A stretch of 64,000 nt of DNA from Lineus longissimus (taxonomy: Eukaryota; Nemertea; Pilidiophora; Heteronemertea; Lineidae), in contig NC_088323.1 of assembly GCF_910592395.1 (NCBI RefSeq), positions 10,835,501-10,899,500 of the forward strand. The letters are read 5' to 3'. Positions within the stretch are counted from its first letter, which is position 1, and each line of letters opens with the position of its first letter. The notes below the pieces were generated by a model. The model was not told where the DNA came from. It saw nothing but the letters and a program-made list of their open reading frames with translations, and did not search any database. Below, piece after piece: positions 46,583 through 58,977 of this stretch. A program made the translations under genes and the position numbers.

Positions 46583-47038
46583 ATGCGCATATCCGTTTTT
46601 GGGTTCTACTTCCGTTCTGTGTTTGACTTCCGTTGTGAGTTAATTTCGTGCGTGCGTGCTCAAATTGTGTTTCGTTGGGAGTTAATTTCGTGTAGCATTG
46701 ACTTCCGTTGTGAGTTAATTTCGTGCGTGCATGCTCTTATTTTGTTTCGTTGTGAGTTAATTTCGTGCGTGCGTGCTCAAATTGTGTTTCGTTGTGAGTT
46801 AATTTCGTGTAGCATTGACTTCCGTTGTGAGTTAATTTCGTGCGCGCATGCTCTTATTTTGTTTCGTTGTGAGTTAATTTCGTGCGTCCGTGCTCTTATT
46901 TTGTTTCGTGTTCTACTTTATGTATTTGTTTGCCGTAGATTACTTGTGTGTGCCCTAATTTTGTTTCAGTGGGCTAGGATATATTTTACGTGCGGATTTT
47001 GTTTACTTTTGCTACTTTGTGTAATTTTTTTTCGATAA
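46583..47038 (+). other. Repeat-encoded open frame in right foldback arm
   Basis: 151 open codons on the plus strand, the mirror image of the left-arm frame with fewer repeat units and the same C-terminal hydrophobic tail. The N-terminal MRISVFGFYFRSVFDFRCEL also corresponds. Survival of the frame in both arms could reflect selection, or simply the inverted duplication being recent. Confidence 0.3.
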
Positions 47039-47168
47039 AAATATTTCTCGATTGTATGAAAATATTTTTCGACCTAAGTTATTTTATTTTCAGCATCTCT
47101 TTTTAATTTTGTGGCTAAATATTTGTTCTGGCACTTAGGAGCCACCGTAGGTTTCTCCCATTCATGCA

Positions 47169-48319
47169 TTGGAGTGGACCAGTTCATTCTTGTTATTTGT
47201 GTTATTTCAATTTCATTGTAGCATACTGGTTATATGTAAGTATATGTAAAATAAAATTGTTTGTTCTTTCATGATGCATTGTTCTTTTCGTTATGTTTAT
47301 GGTTTTTTCTTGAAAACTGTTAAAATCTTGACAACACCATTACTGCAAGGTAAGTAATTATTGGTACTCGACATTTCTCAAAAGACCTTCTTAAATTGAA
47401 GTAAACATGAACATGAAGTAACGGTGTCAGGAACACCGTAATCTAAGGCTGATACAGCGAGCAATTGGGATTGACGGAAGCGGCAAGGCGTATCTTTTCT
47501 TAAAGATGATTTATTCTCGCACTGCACTCGGCTTCGTAAAATCTACAAAATATAACGGAATCGAATATTCAAACAGATTTCTAAACAACAAAATTAATAA
47601 CATGATCAAAAACACACTTAGTTTTGACTTGAAGAAATAATCAGAATTCAGCCTAACATGAATACAGTTAGTACAGGTTTAACTAAAAAGGTGTCAGCAG
47701 TGTACGGCCAGCTAGGCAATGCATTGAGCTCACTCCTGCATGAAATTGTCTACAATCTAATAACAACACCCACAAAGGTGGTGGTGAATCACCGTAAGAC
47801 AGGTTTATCAAGTATCTGCCTGTATTTTGGCAATGACTGAAAATGCTAAGATAATAGGCCTACATCAAGAAAGGCAGCTACAAACACGGTAAACCCCAGA
47901 AGAGGGGTAAATCCAATATGGAAGCCACAGTAGAAAACGGGCTTTGATTGACAAGTTTTTAAGAAGGAATTTCTCCTAACTAAGATCACTCAAAAGCATG
48001 GGAAATATACTCAAGGGGAACTATACAACAAGGTCTATAAATTACCTCTTTGATCCCACTGAATCAGCTATTTCTTACATCAAAAAAGGGTGAATTCGCA
48101 GAGGGCCCAACCAGGGCTGCTTTGGGAAAAAACAGTTTCTTGTCTCAGGACATGTGTTACTTCTTGACCTTAACCCTAGGTGGCAGCACATGATTTATGG
48201 AAATTATTAATTATAGTGACTGACTTTACAAACGGTTTCAATTTATTCAGAATATATTTTACCGAAATTCCCTTGGTGGTGGTCATGCAAGTCGCCCATA
48301 AAATACCGGTATTCTATTT
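47169..48319. other. Unassigned sequence
   Basis: No supported gene. CGGTGTCAGGAACACCG near 47422 forms a small hairpin. An AT-rich segment with AATAAAA lies near 47250. This sequence precedes the PHD-like frame and could contain upstream exons that I cannot recognise. Confidence 0.35.
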
Positions 48320-48865
48320 GTGCTTCTGGGGAAAGAATTGGCGATAGGGACTCATTCCAGAGTTAACATCAAGATCAAACCTGCCATTGGCCTTCAATCC
48401 AATGCCAAAACCTGGCGCTATGAGTCGTCACCTCCAGACATGCCGACCGACGTCTCTGAACCTGCTGCTGCCCTTGAGTTGCCGGCCCCAACTGCCATGA
48501 TGCCTGGTCCAATGATGCCTGGTCCCATGATGCCTGATCCCATGATGCCTGGTCCATCGGCTCCGAGTCCCAGCAAGAGGTACAGGACGGCTGTAGAGGA
48601 AGACTTGCCCTCGGATTCGAATACGGCTAAGTGCCGCGTTTGCCATAAAGATGAGAAGGACACCCCAGCAGAGATGTGGTTGGGTTGTGGGTATGTAAAT
48701 CCAGGGACCAAGCGCCAAAATTGCTGTTACTGGATTCACCAGAAGTGTATTGGGCTGCACTATGAAACCAAGGAGGAACTCAATGTGGTACCTTTCTTTT
48801 GTATGAGGCACCCTCCTCCACCACCAAAACGAAGGTCAAGTGGTAAGGGGAACGGGAAGGGGTAA
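48320..48865 (+). CDS. PHD-like zinc-finger ORF, possibly an exon
   Basis: The open frame has no ATG at its start; the first internal ATG with coding sense is MPTDVSEPAAALELP at 48440. A small tandem repeat MMPGP (48498-48560) follows, then SAPSPSKRYRTAVEEDLP and a Cys/His block: CRVCHKDE, WLGCG, CCYWIHQKC and FFCMRH. Spacing resembles a C4HC3 PHD finger, a fold that usually reads histone tails and also occurs in some retrotransposon proteins. A Pro-rich and basic end (HPPPPPKRRSSGKGNGKG) closes the frame, followed by a poly(A) signal-like AATAAAATG at 48950. It could be the last exon of a host gene or a transposon-derived gene. No neighbour helps to decide. Confidence 0.5.
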   Translation: MLLGKELAIGTHSRVNIKIKPAIGLQSNAKTWRYESSPPDMPTDVSEPAAALELPAPTAMMPGPMMPGPMMPDPMMPGPSAPSPSKRYRTAVEEDLPSDSNTAKCRVCHKDEKDTPAEMWLGCGYVNPGTKRQNCCYWIHQKCIGLHYETKEELNVVPFFCMRHPPPPPKRRSSGKGNGKG

Positions 48866-49170
48866 GAAGAGCAAGTCTGCGTAAGGGTGGGGGCACAATG
48901 TCAATGCGTGTACAAATCATGTTGTAATACATGTACATGTAAACTCATAAAATAAAATGAATTTGCATTTGTAAAATTTGAAATTCTCTTTTTTACATTT
49001 CTTTTGATATCATATTACTATTGGTGTCAACCAAGCATACTTAGTAATCTCAAGAATAGTTTTCACACTTCTTAAATCGTCTGAAATAATCATGTCTGAT
49101 CCCCTAATTCCAAGATAGCACTGAAGACCACACGAAGATACGACTTGGCCTAACAGCGGAGAAACTACAT

Positions 49171-49460
49171 AAAATGAAATGTGAGTTCTTATATAGCGCT
49201 TTATACTGTATAACAGTCTCAAAGCGCTTCACAATCATTCCCCGGTCTCTCCTGAAACTTTTCAGTAGAACTCAGAAAGACTGCCGTCAATTCAGCGCTC
49301 TAACTGCTCATTTCAACCGGTACCCATTTATACACCTGGGTGGGGAGAAGCAACTGCAGGGTTAAGTGTCTTGCCCAGAGACAGTGAATCAGTTTTGTGG
49401 TTCTACCCGGAGTCGAACCCACAACCTTTCGGTTCTGAGCCCGGCGCTCTAACCATAGTC
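49171..49460 (-). repeat. tRNA-derived SINE
   Basis: On the minus strand it begins near GGTTAGAGCGCCGGGCTC (remnant of the tRNA D-arm and anticodon arm) and has the B-box GGGTTCGACTCC (49420-49409), followed by a non-tRNA body. The body ends with CTCAAAGCG-type sequence (AAGCGCTTTGAGACTGTT) and TATAGCGC. The A-box is degraded. A partial relative of the body lies at 60186-60250. Confidence 0.78.
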
Positions 49461-49504
49461 ATGATGTAGGAAGCCTACGATGGCACATCATTGCTGTCAA
49501 GTCT

Positions 49505-49554
49505 GAGGCTCAATCAAGTGCCTCGTCCAAGACATCGGCACTTGATTGAGCCTC
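49505..49554. repeat. Perfect 18-bp hairpin
   Basis: Arms GAGGCTCAATCAAGTGCC (49505-49522) and its exact inverse (49537-49554) with a 14-nt loop. No transcription unit is evident next to it. Confidence 0.9.
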
Positions 49555-49737
49555 TAGCTCTGCTTTAATTTCATTTCAATGTAAAATGAGATGTGATCCT
49601 TCTTCGTACGGCCCTTCAGCTCGGCAAACAAGTTCTTATAGGATTCTGCAGTGTCCCCGTCTGGGAAAGAACGAATCAGCTTCGAAGTCTCCTCATCAAT
49701 CTTTTTAATGGACCAATTTTGGACATGTGTTACCCGA

Positions 49738-49960
49738 ATATTTCCAAATTTGGAAACCTTTCAAAATTTGGAGATTCATTCAAATATGACCGTCTGTCAT
49801 GTTGTCCAAACCTTTCCGATTTCTGACAGCTTTGAAGTTTAAATACCAGGATGTTTCCAAATTTGGAAAGATTTCCAATTATAGACAGATATTTTTGCGG
49901 CCTTTCCAAATTTGGACAGTTTCTCAATATCCAAATTTGGACACCTGTCCAAATTCTGAC
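49738..49960. repeat. Cluster of CCAAATTTGG palindromes
   Basis: At least four copies of TCCAAATTTGGA or TTCCAAATTTGGAAA (near 49741, 49854, 49905 and 49929) with several half copies (AAAATTTGGAG, TTTCCAATT, GTCCAAATTC) in 220 bp. Confidence 0.8.
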
Positions 49961-50440
49961 TTTTCCCGAGGTGAAGTGACATAAACAAAACTCGATCAAT
50001 CATAAAACGTTCAAAAACGGGTGATTTCAAAAGAACACAAACCTTAATGACTAGGAATTTAATTTTGTCTTGTTTCTAAGCCTGAACATTCAACACGTTT
50101 TTAACGATTTAACTGGTTCTATTCAGTAGCGTTTCATAAGCAAAATCATAATCATAATCATTAACAAACATCGCTTGCGCGAGCAAATTGGCTAGAGTTC
50201 GATGAATGACCGAACTCCTGCAACCTAACGGACAACGGACAAACTATGCTCTTGATTTGAAATGCAACAACAAGGATTTGACTCCCTTAAATCACCTCAG
50301 TCTAAAATCCCAACCATGGCATAAGAGATCCATAGCGGTGAATTTCATTTCTAGGCCTGGTATTGGCTTGTAGCATCATTGAACCTATTTGCCATGATTG
50401 GAAACAAATATGAACTACTTTTAAGAACTGGAGGGAAGGA
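49961..50440. other. Unassigned sequence
   Basis: AT-rich with ATAATCATAATC tandem bits near 50145. No gene or repeat identified. Confidence 0.35.
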
Positions 50441-50575
50441 ACGGTGTCCGAGGTGAACAATCTGCTTTGCCGCGAGGCCAAAATGGGGGGGGGGAGGGGG
50501 TTTCCCCGCCATTGTACTGGGTAAAAACGTTACGCTATTGTAGGGGGGTTCGGGTGCTCCTCCGACCTAAATGAG
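50440..50575 (+). repeat. G-rich repeat, copy 1 (relative at 53675-53780)
   Basis: A run of G (GGGGGGGGGGAGGGGGTTT) is followed by CCGCCATTGTACTGGGTAAA, GGGGGGTTCGGGTGCTCC. The second copy has GGGGGAGGGGGTTTGGGGGA, CCCCCAATGTACTGGATAAA and GGGGGTTTGGGGGGCTCCCC. Both belong to the same dispersed repeat. Confidence 0.7.
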
Positions 50576-50654
50576 GGCGCACTAAGTCCTTGACTTTTCA
50601 TATTACTTTTACTGGATTATTTCACAATAATCCAATAATTGCTTCAAAATTATC

Positions 50655-51560
50655 CAGTGCACTTTCATAAAAAGGTGGCCATGTCGAGAATCAAATCGGA
50701 TCAAAATTCGGTGTCAACACTCAAATGGCTAAATCAAAAACCCATATGACATGTGATGTATCCTTGCTTGGAGTACCTACCATAAAAATATTATCGAAAA
50801 CGAGTCACTAAGAAGAGAGATATTGCACTTTTTTACCTTATCAGTTTTGGCTCCCTGGAGGCCAAGTCGAGAATCAGTTTGGACAAGAATTTGGCGTCAG
50901 GATCTGACGTAGGGGATCATATGTACCAAGTTTCAAATTCATAGCTTTAGCGGTTAAGAAACGTGCCACAGTTACATTCTAACAGCCAATTTGCGCCATT
51001 TGACCTCTGTGACCTTGAAAAGCAGGTGAAATCAGTAACCCGTAGGATAGGTGATGTATCCCTGTTTGGAATATAATGGAAATTTTAACGAAAAATAGTC
51101 ACTAATATGCGAGATATTGCTATTTTTATCTTTTCAGTTTTAGCCCTGCTACGGTTGGCCAATTCAAGAGTCAGATCGTACCGAAATTCGGCGTAAGAGG
51201 TAATATGACGTAGGGGTCATGTGTACAAATTTTCAAGTTCATAGCTTTGTGCCACAATTACACTCAAACGGCCAATTTACGCCGTTTGACCTCCCAAACC
51301 TTGAAAAAGTTGGCCAAATCAAAAACCGGTATCATATGTGACCCGTATGGTATGTGAAACGCTTGTGAGTGAGATATCGCACTTTTTTGGCCCCTGGTGG
51401 CCAAGTTGAGAATAAGATCGGACCGAAAGTCATTGTCTGAGGTCACCTGACCTTGGGGGTCCTGTGTACAGTGTTTCAAATTCATAGGCCTAGCGGTTAG
51501 GAAACGTGCCACTGTTTTTGTAACAGACGCCGGGCGACGACGGACCCCGGACACTGCGGT
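50655..51560 (-). mobile_element. Helentron/HINE-like repeat, family A variant, inverted and degenerate
   Basis: Modules in minus orientation: TGGCCCCTGGTGGCCAAGTT (near 51388), TGACCTCTGTGACCTTG (a DR3-type pair at 51001-51015), GTGCCACTG and the reverse of the CGTCCGTCG tract (GACGACGGAC near 51535). The hairpin end is not recognisable beyond GGACACTGCGGTAT. Confidence 0.65.
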
Positions 51561-51599
51561 ATCTAAACTAAAATGTCTAAAATGTCTTAGATAATTATC

Positions 51600-52363
51600 G
51601 TGGTATCTCTTTAAGCAGCATCATCGGAAAAATTATGGACAACATTTTCTTTAAAAAGTATGAGAAGGTTTTACAGACCACGGATGCTCAATTTGGTTTT
51701 AAGACTGGTATTTCTACGGCGCCGTGCAGTTCAATTGTAAATGAGGTCATTAATTATTATGAAAGCTGTAACACTGCAGTATATTGTGTCATGCTGGACG
51801 CTAGCCGGGCTTTTGATTGCGTGCATTTTGTCAAGTTATTCCGTCTTTTGACTAAAAAAGGGTTGTGCCCGTTTGCGGCAAGGTTTCTGGCATCTTTATA
51901 CACCCAACAACGGGTGAGAGTTCAATGGGGGGGGGGGGGGGGGGGGGATGTGTCTCAGCAGAATTTGCTGTCTCTAATGGTGTGAAACAAGGTGGCGTAT
52001 TGTCTCCTGTACTCTTTGGTATTTACATAGATGAGCTAGTGGCGAATTAAAAAAAGGCTGGTTTTGGGTGCCATGTTGGTAACCTCTTTTGTGGCGTCTT
52101 TGCCTACGCAGACGACCTAATCCTGCTTGCACCCTCATTACGTGGGTTGAAGAAAATGTTGAGTACAGCAAGTTGTTTTTCAATTGACTTTAATATTTCG
52201 TTCAATGCATCAAAAAGTAGATTTTTAGTTTTTGGGTTAGATGATCCACCAAGGGCATTGTTTTTTGAGGGCACACATATACTCATATCTATGGAGGAAG
52301 AACACCTCGGTATTGTTTTGGGTCCTCGTGTTGATCGGAGAAGAGTAGAGCTTTTAATAAACT
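51600..52363 (+). pseudogene. LINE (non-LTR) reverse transcriptase fragment
   Basis: RT palm of a non-LTR retrotransposon. It opens with AQFGFKTGISTAPCSSIVN, then YCVMLDASRAFDCVHF with the first catalytic Asp. A run of 21 G (51927-51947) disrupts the next block and shifts the frame. In the next frame SNGVKQGGVLSPVLFGIYID is followed by a TAA at 52048. The catalytic FAYADDLILLAPSLRGLKKM comes next, and FNASKSRFLVFG is the usual post-palm block. It reads to about 52360, where another sequence is inserted. The G-run looks like a homopolymer expansion inside the gene. The exact clade is not certain (CR1/L2/Jockey-like group). Confidence 0.88.
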
Positions 52364-52365
52364 AG

Positions 52366-53791
52366 CATATACCCGTGGCGCGGGCTGTTCGAGGTATAAA
52401 AATCGGATTGTGTGGGTGCTGGTATGTTGTGGGTTTGGTGTAAATGGGGTGCTGGTTTGTGAGTAAAATCTCCGGGCGCTATCTATATTTACGTCAATGG
52501 CGACAGTGGTATATTGATATTGATAGATGATATGTTACTCAGAGTCATAAAATTTCCACTGTTTTTCTGTGTAAAATATCTCCAGTGTTGTTGTTGTTGC
52601 TAACAGTAAACTATGATGCGGCCTTACTGGAATCCCCTACTTATTTATACTTCTAACAACAACAACAAACAACTACTGCAACTACCAATCACTGTACATG
52701 ATGTGATCATGAAAACTGGACTACAAAATGCATGATATTGTCGCAATGACTTCATTCAAAGTACTCAAACATACCTATTAACCTCCCTTGTGTAAAACTA
52801 CATCATGTCAGTTGATAATGGATGACAGTAGAGGTAAAACCAGGCTTATTAAGGTGTTCAACGCTAAGTGCAACTCGTCAATTATAATAGTGATGACTTG
52901 TACAAAAGAACTAACATGTTAATGGCACAGTTCAGATTTGCCCATGCGCATGTAAGGTACGCACTTTTCAAAAGTTTTTGTATGTCTTTATGGTTACGTA
53001 TGTATAAAGTGTAAACAAAATTCATATATCCATCATGTCCATCGAATCTGAAAATATTTGTGCAGACCCATGACAATTCTGGTTCCGGTACAGTTTGTCG
53101 CATTCCATACGGGCCGCGCGCTGGCCGATCCTGCATTCACGACGCACCGCACCCACAGTTACCATGATTCCCATTGTTTCCTTCCTCGTGACGCAATTAT
53201 TTCATGACGTCATGAGCAATTGACCATTCATACAAGTAGATTTATTCACACCGGCGCCACTGAAGTGCGGGTGTGGGACATCATGTATTTAAAAATCGTC
53301 TGCTAGAACATACAGGACAACGTCGACGGAGACAGTTGTGACATTTCATTGCAGACAAAGCAAACGTCCTCTTCTTCTCGATTTACGTACTTTACTTCAA
53401 AAAAGTCAGTTTTAACACTACTAAATCCAGATCCAGTCACGTGATTTCTAGTAACTGCCAAACTCGACCCAGTGCCGGAACTGTGAAGTAATGATGTAGG
53501 TCACGTGGTCAGAGTGCAGGAGTTCCCGTACCGCCTGGCTATCCGATTTAGCATCTACCGTTCCGGAACGACATCAGCGCCTCTAGTGTCAAGATCGTAA
53601 ATTTGCCATTGTTGATTTTGGCGCCAAACGAATCCAAAAAAACGCGTTCAAACAATGTACTGACTAAAACCTGTCACTTTCAGAGAACGGGGGAGGGGGT
53701 TTGGGGGACTCATCCCCCAATGTACTGGATAAATATGTCAGAAGGACGGGGGTTTGGGGGGCTCCCCCATGTCAAACAGTTGTGTGAGTTC
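52366..53791. mobile_element. Unclassified insertion in LINE, starts CATATACCCGTGGCGCGGGC
   Basis: Flanked by ACTAG on both sides (52361-52365 and 53792-53796). The same ACTAGCAT..TACCCGTGGCGC start occurs at about 38930, so ACTAG could be part of the element or a preferred target. The interior holds AACAACAACAAACAACTACT-like AT-rich segments, a copy of a piece of 45759-45795 in inverse (GACATCAGCGCCTCTAGTGT at about 53569) and the second G-rich repeat. There is no coding capacity. Confidence 0.5.
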
Positions 53792-53796
53792 ACTAG

Positions 53797-54290
53797 AGCT
53801 TGCTCTTTACATATTATGGTTCCCAGCTTCTGGACTTGTCTAAGCCTTATATGGAGGAATTGTTTGTTGCGTGGCGGAAGTGTCTGCGACGGGTTTTAAA
53901 TCTACCATACAGGACTCATGATTTACTACCGTGCATTGTTCACGACTTTTGTTTTGAAATTGAATTAGAAAAACGGTTAATGAATTTTATGGGTAGTATG
54001 TCTTCATCTAAGAATGTATTTGTCAGCTTGTGTTTTAAACTTGTGTGTCAGGGGAGTGAATCTCACTGGGGAGAAGTGTCAACATGTTGTATGCAAAATA
54101 TGGGTTAGATAGGAACAATGTGGACAGCTGGGGAGATATGTTGAGGGTTTTTTATATAGTGAATGATAAGAACGGGCAAAATAGGTTAGCGGAACAGATT
54201 AGCGAATTGATGGTCATGCGAGACGTAGGGGATGCGGCGTTTAATCATAGGGAATTAACAGAAATGATTGATTTTCTGTGCACTAGTTAA
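53797..54290 (+). pseudogene. LINE C-terminal region after the RT
   Basis: LLFTYYGSQLLDLSKPYMEE, then LFVAWRKCLRRVLNLPYRTH and LLPCIVHDFCFEIELEKRL. This is the conserved C-terminal region found after RT in several LINE groups. It reads in the same frame as the 52363 end of the RT fragment if the insertion is left out, although about 30 residues of the normal linker seem missing. A frame change near 54085 leads to a last open part ending TAG/TAA near 54290. Confidence 0.8.
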
Positions 54291-54447
54291 ATTCGTTGAA
54301 CCTTGATTTTTCACGGATATGTAAATAGATCGTTGTAAACAAGCACCTAGCACCCAGCACAACTCTGTAAATGCACCACATGTGTCAGAACTATTTCTCG
54401 ACGCATAAACACACATATAAACTCCCCTTTGGTAAGCCAAAAGCACA

Positions 54448-54936
54448 ATGGCGACACAATATCGTACGACGTTATACTTTAGAGTAGGCTCTGTTATGGC
54501 GATCCGAAGCGGTCATAATTGTCCTATTTATGTTCAACTCAAACTAGAACTGGCAAAGCCAGATGGACGGTTTTCGTTTGGGGAAACTGGTATTGGCACC
54601 TGGAGGTCACATGATGTAACATGTCAGAGGAGAATGGAGAGATTGATGTTCACACCAGAACCCAATGGGCTATTGCTCAATAAATTTGGCTTTCGGAGCT
54701 CAGTGCGACACAGACCAGTATGTTTTGTGCGCCTTCTTATTTCTGCATCCTCCATGATGAAACCAATCCCATTTCAATCGGATGTAGCATATAGGAGAAA
54801 AAGCGATCTACGTAGTGTTGTAAACACGTGCGTTTTGTCTGCATGTCAAAATATGAAATGTCATTTAAAGGGGCACTGTATTCAATCGCGAATCGGTTTC
54901 AGCACGACCACCGTAGAGGGAGGTGCCCATCGGTAA
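54448..54936 (+). CDS. Orphan ORF of 162 codons
   Basis: Starts MATQYRTTLYFRVGSVMAIR with an acceptable ATG context (ACAATGG). The sequence has no motif, signal peptide or membrane segment that I recognise. It is rich in Arg, Ser and Cys and contains KLELAKPDGRFSFGETGIGT. The last 23 codons lie inside the left terminal repeat of a TTAA-type MITE (from 54869), so the end of the frame is MITE sequence. It may be a random frame or the remnant of a gene cut by that MITE. No upstream promoter or downstream exon is evident. Confidence 0.25.
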   Translation: MATQYRTTLYFRVGSVMAIRSGHNCPIYVQLKLELAKPDGRFSFGETGIGTWRSHDVTCQRRMERLMFTPEPNGLLLNKFGFRSSVRHRPVCFVRLLISASSMMKPIPFQSDVAYRRKSDLRSVVNTCVLSACQNMKCHLKGHCIQSRIGFSTTTVEGGAHR

Positions 54937-55196
54937 AACGATGGAACTACAGGAAACGTATCTAAAATACCCAGCAATGCAGTTTGTTCAGTGATGTATT
55001 GCCGTCAACGCTTCCACACAGCTTCTTCAAACATTCTAATGGGATATTATGCTTTCCTGAAGAAAGTTTAATAGACTTAATACAGGTAACAATGGCAATT
55101 TAGATAACGTGTTTCTTAGTTTCATTCCTAGCCGATAGGCGCCTCCCTCTATGGTGGTCGTGCTGAAACCGATTCGCGATTGAATGCAGTGCCCCT
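54869..55196. mobile_element. MITE with TTAA target duplication and about 62-bp TIRs
   Basis: Ends AGGGGCACTGTATTCAATCG (left) and its inverse with a few mismatches (right, ending CAGTGCCCCT). TTAA flanks both ends (54865-54868 and 55197-55200). TTAA targets are typical of piggyBac and Kolobok elements; the AGGGGC start fits Kolobok better. 328 bp, non-coding. Confidence 0.88.
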
Positions 55197-55200
55197 TTAA

Positions 55201-56158
55201 ACCGTCATTTTGTTGTGCTTGAGGTCAATTAACAGGATTTCGAATGAGCAGAGTGAATTCTGACTGTGCTAAGAGTAAAAAGTTGGCGAAAGAACAGTTG
55301 GGATGATGCGTCTAATGTATTACGTCTAGGCAACTGTCACATACCCACAGTATTTATGTATAATTATCTCATGAATAAAACCATGAATCTCTTGATGCTT
55401 TCGATTTGACTTGTTGACTTTTTATTTTGAAGAAGATGTTCTTGGTGCATTCATCAATTCTGGTTTAATACAGTAGGTTTGACTGTATGATCCCGCACAG
55501 TGCAGTGCAATGCACGCAGCACGCCGCTACAACACACACACACACACGACCACGTGCACAAGTGACGAAGACGCTGTCCGACGCTGCCCGGCCACGCGAC
55601 ATCGTTGGAGAGCCTGCGGTTTACCTACCTAACCTAGGGTAACCGCTAAAAAAGCGACGAAGTTAACTTTGCTGGTCAATACTACAAAAGTAAAATCAGT
55701 AGCCTGTGCCTCTTTGCACTTTCACAATTGCTGATTTCTTTCGAGAAAAAACTTAATTACCTACCGACCCAGTCGAAATCGAATGTCGAATGCAAAATGG
55801 CGAATTGTTAATGACAGCCTACTAAATTGCGACAGTAACCGACAACATGGCTCTCGATTCAAATCACTATCTAAACTATCAATAAATGCCACAAAATGTA
55901 TACAATTTATTAAAATCCAGTTTGTAGATTATTAAAAAATTAATAAGGATTACCCGTTGCAATAAAAAACTGTTGTGGAAAGTTGTCTTAGAGTGTCGAA
56001 TAGGGTCGCAAATTAGTAAGACCCAATGTGATTCGCGTCATTAGTTTGGTTTCAGAACCCACCGCTAGGGCTAGAAGGGTAGGTATCTAGGCTTGCTCAG
56101 GATCTACCATTCGCCGAAACCAAACGCCACCTGGCGTTAAAGGAGTAAGCTCCACAAA
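55201..56158. other. Unassigned sequence with a CA run
   Basis: A short ACAC repeat at about 55530-55550. No gene found. An AT-rich stretch with several stops in all frames. Confidence 0.35.
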
Positions 56159-56805
56159 CGCTCGCAGTGCCGTTATTTTACCCTTTTGGCCTTTGTCGCT
56201 TTTTCAGTCAGCGCCATCTATCGTCAAAACTACTGACAAATTTTGCGTTGCCACTTAATATATATTGTTTCATGCTAAAATTGCATTTTCTCCCTTACGC
56301 CAACCCCGATTTGCATGAAACTTTCTTTATCCGAAGCGGAACTCTAATACGCACAAAACATCAGGAGACACGTCACCCCGATTTTGTCAACGGTTTCGAC
56401 GATAGAGGGCGGTTAGTGAAAAAAAGTAAAAAAATGCATTAAATGCCACCTATTATCAAAACCTGTAACTATAACGTGACTTCGTCGGTAACATCTGGTG
56501 GGTAATGAGATTCTGCATCAGATGAAATTAATCTGATTCAATTCGGAGTTCGCATTCGGAAGTTATAGCTCTTGTAAGAAAAACAAGATGGCTGGTCTGG
56601 AGGCCATATTGAATATCCGATCGCAACCAAAACCTATATATTCCCTGGGCATCATAGGGAGGCATTGTTCTATGCCACTAGAATAAACTCAAAGGCTCGC
56701 AGTGCCGATATTTTACCATTTTGGTGTTTGCCCCCTTTTTTCAGTCGGCGCCATCTATCGTCAAAACTGTTGACAAATTTGGGGTCGCCACCATATATAT
56801 TTTAT
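56159..56805 (+). repeat. Direct repeat pair of about 110 bp
   Basis: 56159-56270 and 56692-56805 share CTCGCAGTGCCG, TTTTTCAGTC and GCGCCATCTATCGTCAAAAC, then TGACAAATTT. The separation is about 533 bp. The second copy is followed by a GAAAGAAAGAAAG tail (57040-57065), suggesting retroposed sequence in tandem. Confidence 0.75.
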
Positions 56806-57082
56806 GTGCAACAAGATTCTGCATCAGTTGAAAGTAGTTTCGTTCAAATCGGAGTGCGCATTATGGAGAAAAAGCCATTATTAGATTTTCACTTAGCGCC
56901 CCCTAGCGGCCGACCCCCTCAATGAATTTCGTAATTAGGGCAAGGAGGATCAACTTCAGACTTGGGCCTATCATATGAAATAAGTTCCACATCTACAGCT
57001 ATCACCATCTCTGAGATTTGCTCTGCACAAAAATCCGTAGAAAAAGAAAGAAAGAAAGAAAGAAAAAACACAAGCAAAGCAA

Positions 57083-57116
57083 TAGGTTTTCGTTTTTTGA
57101 GAAAAACGAAAACCTA
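57083..57116. repeat. Perfect 15-bp hairpin
   Basis: TAGGTTTTCGTTTTT, loop TGAG, then the exact inverse. It lies right after the (GAAA)n tail. A T-rich/A-rich stem of this kind may be an element end. Confidence 0.85.
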
Positions 57117-58785
<1,669 letters not shown>

Positions 58786-58977
58786 TAGGGTGTTCAGGTC
58801 AAAATAAACCATTGCACATATAATTATTATTGCAGGCTATAATTCAAGTATCAGCTATTATGAGCATTATGGCTTTTACAGAATGGAAAAATTCCTAAGT
58901 TATAGGCATTTGAACTTCGCAAGATTGGGACATTTTGACCAAGGGCTCCAAAGGGAAAATGCCTTACAGGGTCAAAG

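Larger units (their letters stand above)
44991..47168. mobile_element. Foldback-like structure with long arms containing tandem repeats
   Basis: The left arm 44991-45741 is the inverse of the right arm 46568-47168; the spacer of about 826 bp (45742-46567) holds no gene. The arms consist of a unique outer 130 bp plus tandem units of 33 bp (CACGAAATTAACTCACAACG + GAAGTCAATGCTA) and 42 bp (the same start, then AAACAAAATAAGAGCACGCA). The left arm has more units, which explains its greater length. The arms end with ATATGCGCATGGGATATGCG-like sequence. The layout resembles foldback transposons; target duplication not identified. Confidence 0.75.

Noticed and set aside
49400-49460. Functional tRNA gene
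   Set aside because: It has a B-box but no complete cloverleaf or acceptor stem, and is followed by a SINE body.
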